Below the pieces are notes generated by a model that was not told where the DNA came from, did no database searches, and was given only the letters and a program-made list of their open reading frames with translations. DNA of 64,000 bases from Bryum argenteum (Eukaryota; Streptophyta; Bryopsida; Bryales; Bryaceae), in the NCBI GenBank assembly GCA_037043015.1, contig CM073330.1, positions 10,310,512-10,374,511 on the forward strand, given 5' to 3'. This document shows, piece by piece, positions 13,422-27,044 of this stretch (position 1 is the stretch's first letter; each line of letters opens with the position of its first letter). The translations under genes were made by a program, and so were the position numbers.

Positions 13422-16400
13422 GTAAAGTTATTATATTTTAAGTTATAAATGATGTTTTTATATTGTGATCTTGGTAAATTAAAGAACTTTATCTTTCAAA
13501 AATATGTCCTATTAGGTCATGTAGTCAATCTCAACCCCAAGTATGAAAGTGGATATCCCTTAAATAAATATTCATATGTATCTCTACAATCTACATCAAA
13601 CAACTATAGACTTATCTTTCTATGCATTATTTCACTTATTTAGTGACCATGGACATAAATTGGAAATGTATAAGTAACAAACTATTGGAAGGTTTCTGAA
13701 ATGCTAATGAAATAAATATCTCAACAATAGAAATTGAATCAAATTACAATGTTTTTTGCAGTGTCTAGTAAAAATGGTGAATGCATGCCGAAATTATGGA
13801 TATGAATATTTAGGAAATAGTAATCGTCTTGTTATTACTCCATTAACGGATCGATGTTATCGTACGCTAATGGGAGCATTGCATTTGAATCTTGGAGGAG
13901 CTCCAGAAGGCCCTGCCGGTACTGGAAAGACTGAAACAACCAAAGATCTTGCAAAGGTATTAGATTCATATTCATTCTAAAATACTCAAGCTTTGAAAAG
14001 CTGAGACTTGACAAAAAAAATGTTGTATGGTGGATTTATTTTTTATTTATGAAATTAAAAGGAAAATCTAGAATCATTTGTTGCATGTACAAGTTATGTT
14101 TTGGAAATATGATATATTTTGGTGCTTATACACAATTGTAAGAGTTGAAGCTTCATAATGTATATATGTAGGAATATGTGTTCTAACTAATATCTATGCT
14201 ATTATAAATATTAGGCTTTGGCAATGCAATGTGTTGTGTTCAATTGCTCAGACGGTTTGGATTATTTAGCAATGGGAAAATTCTTCAAAGGTTTAGCTGC
14301 ATCTGGAGCATGGGCTTGTTTTGATGAGTTCAATAGAATTGATGTTGAGGTGTTATCAGTTATTGCCCAACAAATTTTGACTATCCAAAGAGCAATTATG
14401 GATAATGTATCACACTTTATGTTTGAAGGAACCTACCTACCACTCATTCCTACTTGTACAAGTTTTATTACAATGAACCCCGGTTATGCTGGACGTGCCG
14501 AACTTCCTGACAACTTGAAAGCATTATTTCGTACTGTAGCAATGATGGTTCCTAATTATGCTATGATTGGGTGAGAAAAGTAGTATCATAATGCATGTAG
14601 TATACTTCACTAAAGAAAAAAAAACAAATGCTTGTAAGTCTATAGATCCAAAAGTATTGATCAATTTGCCTTTGAATAAATATGAAAGTGTTGAATTATG
14701 TTATGTTTTCTAAGCAAAGTTGCTCAAGGCTCACATTTATTGAGTGCATTGTATCTTAACTTAGACCATCAAAGTATATAATAGTATGTTTAACTATAGC
14801 CCCCTCCCTTTGTTTTCTTTATAGAGAAATCACACTATATTCTTTTGGATACTTGGAAGCACGAGACATGGCAAGAAAATTGGTGGCTACATACCGTCTT
14901 TGTAGTGAACAATTGTCATCTCAGGTATGAGTGTGTACACAATATCATTTAAAAAGAAAAAAAATTATTATCAAGTTAACAAATACCAATTTTTATACTT
15001 TCAAATATTTGAGTTGATGTTCTTTTAATATATTTAAAACATCTAGAGCATTTGAGCCACATTATATTCTAAATCTCTTGGAATTGGTTATAGAGTTTTC
15101 AGAGTATCAACATGAATCATTCATTGGCAATTTCTTATATTATTGAAGTATAGTATAGTAGTAAGAGTATTTATGAATAATCTTTTGTGTACTTTAGTTT
15201 ATAGCATGGAACTTTAATAGAGTATAGTCATTGATGTAAACTTGAAGTGTTATAGGATCATTATGATTATGGAATGCGAGCTGTCATTGCAGTGCTACGA
15301 GCAGCTGGTAACTTGAAAAGACGGTACCGAGATGATGATGAGTCAATATTAGTTTTGCGAGCTATCCGTGATGTAAATTTACCAAAGTTTTTATCTCATG
15401 ATATTCCTATGTTTGAAGGCATTATGTCTGACCTATTTCCTGGAGTGGTACGTTTCAAACTCATATAATATGTATTTTTAGAATACTATACCAAAATGAA
15501 AGACATTCAAATTCTTAATCTTCAAATTTCATCTTCAATGTTTGGTAGAAAGGAATGTCACTTATAAAGACATCGTGTGTGTAGACCAAGCCAATACACC
15601 AAATAGTTGTAGAGCACATCTAAATAGGTGTATATTTCTAATTGGGTCAACTCACTTGGTCTATCATGACAACGTTTATATTAATGTATAAGGTTTTATG
15701 AGATTTTTTCAACCTAGCTATGGTAATAGGTTTGTATTATGAAGCCGATTTAAAAGTATAAGATCATATCAAACACATAACAACCTTATTTCACAATTGC
15801 AGAAATTGCCTCCACCTGATTATGTCAATATATTAATTATGATAAATCGTGAATGTATAAAGTTTAAATACCAAAATGGAGAAGTATTCCTTCGCAAGAT
15901 TCTTGAGTTGTATGAAATGATAATTGTTCGTCATGGCCTCATGTTAGTGGGATATTCATTTGGAGCTAAAACTGCTGTTTACAAAGTTCTTGCAGATGCT
16001 TTAGGTGATTTGTTTGAGGAATGTCTAAATGATGAAAATATAACAAGGTAGACTTTGAATTTTCATAGTCTCTTACCTACGTAGACAAATGTTCACTTCA
16101 TGATTTTTTTTAGTTTATCAAAATACAACCATATGTGTTACAAGCCAAAGTGCACATCTAATAGTAAAAAAATCATTCCGTAATGACTCAAACAACTGTA
16201 AACCTTTCATCAATTGTTCTTCATAAAATTGTCTACTACCGTTAGAGTCATAATCAACAAGACATGATGGATATTCTTTATACTAGTGATATAAGATATA
16301 AATAAGGTCAAATAAAGAGTTAAAGACTCATTTTTTGTCAATGGAGGATACTGTAAAGTGCAAGGAACTCTACTGTAGAAATGGATGAATTTAGAGTACA

Positions 16401-19400
16401 TTATTATTTAACTAAATACTAATACTTTCTCTTTATTATCTTGGATGATTATTTTGAAAAAAAACAGCATGGCTTGATTTTTTAGAGTTCAATAAATAGT
16501 GTGTTTATTAGAAAAAAAATCTATAGACCAACCAACTAATCTATTTCCTACAATTAGAAAACTAATCACAATTCAATTGTACATAGTCATAAATTACCAC
16601 AATATCTCCTTTTTATTGGAAAAAGTGATTTTCTTTTATTAGTTTCAATAAGATAATTGTTTTGTATACTTTGGTTCACTAGAGTACCCATTGTTGTATG
16701 GACTTGCAATTCAGATATGATATATTGAACCCAAAATCAGTGACAATGGGACAATTATATGGTCAATTTGATCCGGTGTCACACGAATGGACTGATGGCA
16801 TTTTAGCTGTGACTTTCCGAAATATGTCTGTTGATACAAGTCCTACACGTCAATGGCTCTTATTCGATGGACCAGTGGATGCAATATGGATTGAAAATAT
16901 GAACACAGTAAGTACTCATGTGCAATATTTTAAGTCTAAAAAAATAAAATAAGGATTGTTTTACATGAGGACCAAGGACCAAAATTCCTTGGTGACCAAG
17001 CTATGGTGAGGGGCCAAAAATTTGGAGTTGAAAAATAACAATATAAAATTAGATTGATTAAAGTGTAAACATGTTTGGCCTCTTGAGCATAAATTGGTCA
17101 TTCAACAATACTCATTCCAAACATTTGGTTACGTACCAAACGTTATGGCATCAACTTGCCATTAGAGCAATAAAATGACTAGATTTTCTTAGCATCTCAT
17201 ATGTCGTCCTCGTGTGAAACGTTCCTAAGACTCAGTAGGAATTCCCAAGTTTGGTCTTGTTATCTTCGTATCATCCAATGAAGTAAATGATGAGGTTTTG
17301 TTTCTTGCAATGTTAGGTGTTGGATGATAACAAAAAGCTATGTCTAATGAGTGGAGAAATTATTCAAATGACTAGTCGCATGAATTTGATATTTGAGGTA
17401 TAAAACATTAAAATAAATCGTATACTTTGCATACAATATAGTTTGACCTTTGTTAACTAAGTTAACCTAAGGAATGAAACACCAAACTTTGTGTGAACTA
17501 TGCATCAAATTAATATTAATCTTTTTTGCACAAGTTTCAAAGTATAGACTTCACTTCCAATTCAACTTGGAATATCATCTATGAATCTCAAATTCACTTA
17601 TTTAATAATTAAGTGGATACTATTTGAAACAAGTCACACTTGACCTTTTATATTTTATGGTATTCTTTGGTAAAAACCACTCATATGTCTTTAACATTAA
17701 ATATGAATTATATCTAGGTGCAAGATTTAGCAGCTGCATCTCCAGCAACGGTATCTCGATGTGGTATGATATATGTGGAGCCGGTTGCTATGGGATGGCG
17801 TTGTATCTTGATATCATGGTTGCAAGACCTTCCGGAATTACTTCAAGATCCTTTTCGAACACAAATTCAAAAACTAGCAGAATGGCTTGTACCTCCCGCT
17901 CTACGTTGTGTGCAAAAAAATTGCAAAATGACTGTCGCAATGCAGGTATGTAACTTGTTTAAGTGTGAAGATCAATATTGAGTATAAACTTAAATAAATT
18001 ATCCATTTACCATTCTACATTAGACTATCTATTAGACTATCTAAAACTCACAAATCCCTCACTTATACACCATATTTAAGTCAGGTACTCGAATATTCTA
18101 ATTATCCACTTGATTGATGTATTCTATCAATTAAAATACAAGATCTATGCATCTTTTTTGCATTGAGCTTCATCACTAAAATCATACATCCATTCTTTTC
18201 CATATGACTAAATTTTTGGGTTTTTAATGTGATAGGAACAAAACATGGTCACAAGCCTTCTAAAAATGATGTTGTGTATGTTTGAACCAGAATTAACCGA
18301 TAGTAAGTCAATTATATGATACGTACTTTATCGAAATGCAATTTGTTTATCTTGTTGGCCTATTGTATTTTTATAGATTATACTCATTGTTTACATGATA
18401 AATGTAAATGTAGAAGCAAAAGCGGAATTATACGATGACAAAGCAAAGATAGCTTGGGTTGATTGTATATTTCTGTGGTCTTTAATATGGACCGTTGGAG
18501 CATGTACGGAAACTCATGAGCGTCCCAAGTTTGATAATTTACTAAAGAAAATGTTGGTAAGTGCTTCTTTTAACTATCTACTCATCTTTTTGGTAAAGTC
18601 TAAAACCCTCAATTTTACCAAAAGTTTTATAGCATATGCCATTGAATCATTTGTGCTCAAATAGTTAATTTCCTCTAAGTTCTATGGACTTTTTTTTGCT
18701 TGAGAAATACATGCCAAATTCATGCAGAAATTTGCAAACTAAGTTACCTGAAACATTCTTGCAAAATAAATGATTGTATTTCATTCAAAAAGTTTATCTT
18801 GTTTACTTTAGCTTGGTCATGGTGGTCTTTCAATAATTCTACACATAATCATTTGAATCCACTTTTGTTAAGACTTTTATAAATAGAATAATACTAATAA
18901 AACTCAAAATGTTTTTAAAAATGAGCATTTTATTCACATGAATGTTACTACTAAAATTGACAATACTCTAGGCCAATATGCCACCAAGTGAATATGTACA
19001 ATGGATCGAAACCGGTCCTCGAAGAGTGTCGGCTCCATTCCCGGACGGAAAATCGGTATATGATATAATGTTTAGTAAAATGAAAGGCAAATGGGGCTTA
19101 TGGACGGATTTAGTTGATGATACAATGGTTCCATTTGACTCCAACTTTGAAAAAATTATCGTCCAAACCGCGGATTCCGCCAAATATACATTTCTAATGG
19201 ATGTGCTTATCAATCACAATTTACCTCTTTTACTTGTTGGACCAACCGGAACTGGAAAAAGTGTTTATATCAAACAATATCTAATGCGACTTGATGCTGA
19301 AAAGTAATGACCTACTTTTAAAATTTTTAAATTTAAAAAAAAAAAAAAAATTGTTTTCATTTATCAATAAATGTAAAACTAGTCTTCTTCCTTATTGTTT

Positions 19401-22400
19401 GCTTGGAACACTAGTCGAAAGGTGGTCTAAGTAGACTAGCCACTTCATCTATACTGACAGTTTACACACACTATGGGTGTAAATTAGGGTATAGTGACTA
19501 TTCTACTTAGAGCACCGTTGTAGTACTCCAACCATATTAATGTAATTGAAATGATTATAATGGTCTTTAAGAAATTTAAAATCAACGGTAGGCAAATTGT
19601 ATTTCCTTGTAGATGGCAATCCGTATTTTTCAATTTCTCGGCTCAAACAAGTGCTAATCAAACGCAAGATATTATAGATGGCAAATTAATAAAAAGAAAA
19701 CCGGGAGTTTTTGGTCCTCAAAAGGGCAAGCAATGTGTGATTTTTGTTGATGATTTGAGTATGCCCGCAATTGAGAAATATGGAGCTCAACCACCTATTG
19801 AACTTCTTCGCCAATGGATGGATCATAAAGGATGGTAAATACCCAAGTCTCATTTGATTGATTTAAGACAACTCATGGACTTGCTTTTATCTTCTTTGAT
19901 CCTCAAACCTCCTTTTTTATGCCTATTTTCTTTACAACATGAATGATAGATCATGATTGCATATTCTTCCCATTCAACAATTTTCTATGTACTTTTAAGT
20001 GTTTTACAAACTTGTCTTCGTAAAAAATGACAAGATTACACGAACTCTACGAAGAAGCCAACCTCTAAATCATGTATAACGGTTAGAGTTCTCATATAGT
20101 CTTACAATATAGCAATGACAAATTATTATGTTCATTTAAGGATACAAAACTTGTGTGGTCACTTTTTTAAGCAAAATCTATCATTATCACTTCAACAATT
20201 ACAAACAATTACCCACATTGAAATTATAATATTTTCTATTTCAAAATTTTCATTTTCCAAAACAAGAAAAACATATCTATAAGTTTTTTCATGTTGATGT
20301 CATTCAACAAATGCTAAACATTATGTTGATCAACTTTTTTCTTATGGAAAAGTGGGTCAAAAAATACGGTAATAGATGCAAAATTGGCACTTAATTTATG
20401 ATTGCCTCTTATGCCTTCAATTTTTGTTCATTTTTCATAGAATTCTTATGCTTACCTATTCCATTCCATCAATTGATAACTCTCACTACAACCATTTAAA
20501 TGTCCTATTCAGGTATGATAGATATGAACTTGTATTTCGTAGCATTATTGATGTACAATTTGTATCGGCAATGGCTCCACCGGGTGGAGGAAGAAACTCG
20601 GTTACAAATCGATATCTACGACATTACAATGTCGTATGTGTAAATGCGTTTTCAGATATTACTATGAATAGGTATCCATCCTAAAAATCTAGCAAAAAAT
20701 TAGACACTACTCCTTACATTTATTTTGGGGTAAGGGCATGACATGGGTACCCCCTCCAAAAATAGTGTGACTTTTAAAAACTACTTCTTTGATAAAAAAA
20801 CAGTAATGAAAAATTATTCTAACCAGATGGTAATATAGGTGATAAGGTTGTAGTTGTATACATGGGGTTAGAAAAGGAATTTCTAGCACATATATAATGA
20901 ATTACACATAATGAGACGCGTCTCAGTGGTACCCATATCATGCCCTTGTCCTTTATCAAAACCCATAGAAGATCACCACTCTATCAAAACATCACATTTC
21001 TTATAAACTCTAATTGTCACCAGAATATTCTTGTACCTTGTCGATTTTTGGATGAAGCGCGCACGTTATAGCCCGGGAATTACTAAATTGCGAACATCTA
21101 TGGTTACTGCAACTATTGAAATCTTTCAAGTTGTCCAAGCGGAATTACTCCCAACTCCGGAAAAATCGCATTATACTTACAACCTCCGCGATTTAGGAAA
21201 GGTATCCAATAGACTCCTTAAAAAAAATCATCAACAATAATTTGCTAAATCAAATCTACATAATCACTCATGCTATAATTAATGAACATCTCCTATGCAT
21301 ACGTACCATAATTTTTTGGATCATGTTTAATGATACTTCACAAATTAATGATTTAGTTGTATCAAAATCTAAAAATAAGCAACTTGGATGCTAATGTATG
21401 CGTGCATTTGTGCGTAGATTTTCTTGGGATTACAATATGCGCCGATAGACGTAGGTGAAGACTATTATATCATCATACGATTGTGGGCAAACGAATGTTT
21501 ACGAGTGTTTTATGATCGTTTAATTAATGATGTTGATCGCCTTTGGTTTTGTAACTTGGTTGGTGATATGGTTGAAAAACATTTCAAAGAACGTTTTGCG
21601 AAAGTGTATGCCACTTTTATACATTCGGAAGTTAAAAGAACGGAAATAACCCCTCCCTTGCTCCAGTATTACATGGCGGGAGACTTCATGGTTCCCGGAG
21701 CGGAGCCCGCTATTGTAAGTATTTCCAAAAGGTTGCAATATTATTCATAAATAACGCTACGTAAGATCATATGCATGGTTTCATGGAAGAAAAAATATTC
21801 ATGACTCTAATCGCAAAGTAAACATATTGAACGGACCGAATGTCGAAAATTGACATTCTAGATGAGTGCAGCAACTTTGAAAAGCCATAACTTCTTCATC
21901 TAAAATTTGTTTTTGGATAAAATCACTTGGGATGGGTCCCAAAATCAAGTCTAGTTTATGCGGTTAATTTTGCAGACCCATACAATGAAGTATGAAGAAA
22001 TGGCATGCATTTTAGTGAAGGCAGCTCATGTTTTTGAGTTTTCAAACATAGGACATGTTTTACCATTGTGAGGCAACTTTGGGAAATCAAGAAGATGTTT
22101 TCATGAAAAAAAAATTCATATGTCATGATGTTAAAATGATTCATAACAACTCTTTAGCTGGAAGTTTTTTCTCCAAACACTTTTGCTATTGGATTTGCAA
22201 ATACGTTTCTATCTTGAAAGAAAGTGAATAAATGGATAATTTTTGAGGAGCTACATCTCCTTCCTCCCCGGTTGGATTATGACTTTATTTTTTGAGATGA
22301 ATTCCAATAGAGTCTAGTTTTAGTGGTAGAAACCTTGACAATGGTGAATATGCCACTAAAACTAGACTCTATTGGAATTATCTGCGCAAACTGCCACTAA

Positions 22401-25400
22401 AACTAGACTCTAGTGGTTTTCACCATCTGCGAAAAGGAAATTTTTTCTCATGGATTTTTTTTGTCCAAAGGTGTTATTGAGATGAAGGTTAATATCTTTG
22501 TAGTTGGTAATTAATTCATTGCAATAAGTATATTGGTAGCATTTTCATTTCAAAGTGAAAATGTTGAGATTTTGTGAAGTTTTTTGAGTACTAATACTTC
22601 ATAATCTTGCAATCTATGAGGCCTCATAACTCAAAATTTGAACCACATGTGGTACAACATCACTACTTCACGAATATACATTTGAGATTTAGATAACTTA
22701 CCTTCATTTCCATTCATGACACTTTTTTCAGCATGTGCTTATTTTTCTACGAACGAGTCAAACCGTTTAGGAATTAATATCAAACCATATTATTGATCAA
22801 CTTGTATTGTGACTTTTCATTAGAAGAGTGTATCTTCCACATTAAAGTGGGTGAATATTAATCACAAAAAGTATTTTCCAAATTTATTTAAAGCCTATTT
22901 TTGTTATATTTGCAGTACACAGAAATTCCAGATGAGCACCTTTTATTGAAAATAATGCAAGGATACCTTGAAGATTATAATGAAATGACAAATAATCCAA
23001 TGAATTTGGTGCTATTTCAATTTGCTATTCAACATGTATCTCGTATTTGCCGAGTTATTAAACAACCCGGAGGAAATGTTTTATTGGTTGGTGTTGGTGG
23101 AAGTGGTCGCCAAAGTCTTGCAAGATTAGGAGCATTTGTGCAAGGATTTGAAATTTATCAAGTATAAGCAATTTCTTATTCAAATGATTTTTATGTTTTG
23201 AAATTAGAACACTTACAAACAAGGATATATATATTTATAAATGCCATATCAAATAAAATGTTGACGTTCTCTATGCAAAGTGCTCTAATTGATTCTTTCT
23301 ATATACCTCTCTTTGGAAGTTTAGAAGTCTATATAATGGATACACATAACATTCCTTTTTATCCCACAATTTATAGTATGCATGCAATCTTTTTCTTTTG
23401 GCTTGATTCAAAGATTTCCAATTAATTGAATTTGGAGTTGGGGTGTAATATTGGAACTATCAATCTTATAAATTGGCAATCCTTATAGGTAGAAATATCA
23501 AAGAATTTTGGGATGCCCGAATGGCGAGAAAGCATTGGAATTATGCTACGAAAAGCCGGAGAATTGGATAAGAAAACCATGTTCTTGTTTGTTGACACTC
23601 AAATCAAACTAGAGGGTTTTGTCGAAGACGTTAATTCCCTTCTTAATACGGGAGAGGTATTATTATATTTCTTCACAATAATCTAGTTACCAAATACTAT
23701 GTATTTGCCCTATAGAATGAACACACACTTTTATGGATCAAATACTTTAGTTGATGAAAACTTCTCAACAAGATCATTCAAAAATTGTAGGTTCCCAATT
23801 TGTACGATGGTGGAGATTTAGGAGCAATTTGTGAAGGGGTTCGTCCAAGAGCTAAGCGAGCTAAGCGTGATGGTTCTAGGATGGAACTTTTTGCCTTTTT
23901 TGTTGATGAATGTGCTAAAAACCTTCGGATTGCTCTGGTACAAATTTCCAACTTTTGTGATGGAAAAACAACAATGAGCTTCTAACATCAATATATACTT
24001 GTTTGTTGAAGACTAACAACATGCTTTACTTCTAATGCTTTATAATAAAGGTCAATCTTAGAGAGCATGTTACCTCTAGGACTAACTCTTTTGTAGAGTG
24101 GTCAAAATAAATGTGCATGATGTAATGTAAAACTCTTTACTATCATATACTACTATTAATATATTATCAAATGATTAAATTCAGGCGTTCAGTCCTATTG
24201 GAGATACATTTAGGGAGAGGCTTCGGAAGTTTCCTTCATTGGTGAATTGCACTACAATCGATTGGTTTAGTGCTTGGCCAAGCTCGGTAAATCTTCTATG
24301 ATTTCATCTATATTCCTATTTGAAACATATGTCCACTTATTTAGGCCGAACTTCCTTTCCGTGTCAAGTTTTACAACTCTCTACAAGGTCAAGCTTGGTT
24401 TTTAGTTCTCATTTGTTTGTAGGACAAGCTCCAGTTCGTTAGAAATTGATAAACCTAACTACATTGATGACATTAAGAATTATTATCTATGGATGGCTTT
24501 TGCTAATTGCACTAGTTTGTTGATTTTTTAAGCACCAATGTTCACCTTAAAAAACTGGTTGATAGTCTATAATCATTGTATCCATGGTTCTCACATTGGA
24601 CAATTTACTATTCATCACATTGGACACTTTGGACAACTTTATATCTAGACCTGCCGATCGGGTCAACCTTAGGGTGATAAATAGAACTTGTCCAATGTGT
24701 TCAATAGTAACTTGTTCAATGTGACAACTCTCATTGTATCTCGTGGGCATGAACATGCAAATATAGGTGAATAGTTTACTTGCACTAATAACCTTTACAA
24801 ATAACCTCAAATTCTTCATCATTTTTACGCATTTGTATAAGTAAATTTTAAATACTTATAAATAATTCTCTTAGGATATCTTTTCAATGATGTAGGCATT
24901 AAAATCAGTGGCAACTCGATTTTTAGATGATTTAAATGTTGAAAGAAAAATCATCCGAAGCCTTGTGGAAATGACTGTGTTTTTCCATACCTCAGTTCAG
25001 GTAACACTATTTGAATGGTTACACTATTTCATATTGTTAACTTAAAACACTCATTTAATAAGCTTTGCCTAACATTCTATTCATATTTTAGGAATTGGCT
25101 ATTGAATATTACAAATTAGCTCGGAGATATTGTTATGTCACACCAACAAGTTTCCTTGAGCTTATATCTTCTTTTAAGCTATTATTGGACCAAAAACAAA
25201 ATGAAACAACTGCATTCAAGAAACGGTAAATGTTTTGGTTAAACATAAATTTGCGTAACTTTATGGCCTTAGCCATAAGTTCTATGTTGTTTATCATCAT
25301 TTGAAAACTGCTTACCATCTTATGTTAAATGAAAAACCCAATTTTACTCTTTCAGAAATGTAGTATGATTCAAGGTTGTCTTATCAGACAAAATTCCTAT

Positions 25401-26993
25401 TCATTTGTTAGGCACAATTTAGATGAGATGTACATCTAAGACGTATTCGATGTATCTCATCTAAATTGTATCTCACAAATGAATAGGAATTTTGTTTGAT
25501 AAGACAACACTGGTATGATTGGAGAATATCAACACTAGATGAGGAACACACGTTTGCAACTTGTTCACAATGACTCAAAGAATTGTATTGCATTACTAAA
25601 GGAGATCTTATGACTACAATATAAATGTTTAGACTGCAATACAACTGTTTGAGTTATTTTCGACAAGTTCTAAACATAAATACTCTTTTTATTTAAGTGT
25701 ATTTTTATTGAATTCTTATATAATACATGTTTCACAATTTCTTATATTTGTTTCTTAACTAAAATCGATTTTACGAAATAGATATGAAATGGGTTTACTT
25801 AAGCTCGAACAATCGGCTAATGATGTCAACGCCATGTCACTTGAACTTGAGGCCCTTCAACCAATGCTACAAAAGTCATCAAATGAAGTCATGGATCTTC
25901 TTAAGGTATAAAAAATTCATTTAAAAAATTAAAAAAAATAAATAAATAAATAAATAAAAATCTAAAAACCCAATAGTTTTACAAATATACCAACAATGAT
26001 TATAATGACTTTTTGGACTTTTTTATTTACCAACATTAATATGATTTTATTGTGACTAGGTTATTGATAAAGAAACTTTGGAAGCCAATAAAGTGAAAGC
26101 GGTTGTGTTAGTTGAAGAAGCAGCTGCTAATGTAAAAGCAGAAGCAGCTTCAGTGATTAAATTGGATACGGAAGCGGAATTAGCCCTTGTCATGCCTATT
26201 CTAGAATCAGCTCTTAAGGTACATCAATGTTTCTAAGTAGGTTGGAGTTTCTCTTCTTCTTCTATATTAATATTTTAAATGGTGTCACTTAGAAAAGCTG
26301 ATTGTTTGTTTTTTGTTTTTGTTTTTTTTTTTTTTTTTTTTTTTTACCACTTAATGAATTACCCGACGATATTTTTCGGATTTTCTAGAACTATGTGCTA
26401 TCCAAAAGTAATTGCCCGTTTAGGCTTTTAATCCAAGGCGCTATCCCCCGTTGAGCACTTAGAAGAGTAGATTATTTCAATATATTGTTTGGTTTGAAGA
26501 GAAAAAGGAAAAAGTAGTAGATTATCTCCATGTTATATATAAACACTACTCAAGAGTTGTTGATAAGTGTTAGAGCCGTTAATTGGGAAATGCTAAATGT
26601 CACACATCCCATAGTGTTACAACATAAATTCTCAAAACATATCATTAAATGATGTGAGAGCATGGAAATTTAGTGGAGTAGGAAAGAATCTATTGGAATT
26701 GGTGGCTTCAAGAAAAAACAAAGAGCATTGATTGCAATGGCCGCCCAAATTGAACACTAATCTTTGAATTGTCGAGAACTAAAGTAATGTTCGACTTTTG
26801 GTAAATGACACTAATTTCCATATGATCCTATTCAACAACTCTTGTGTAGTAGAAGCATCTGCAGTTTCGACCAAGCAAATGTAACTTATTCCACTAAAAT
26901 ATGTTGGAATAAGACATTCTTGGTGGAAATACTCTTCCAGAGCTGCACACTTTTCCACTATCTCAACATACGAATTAAAAACTAAAAATTTTG

Positions 26994-27044
<51 letters not shown>

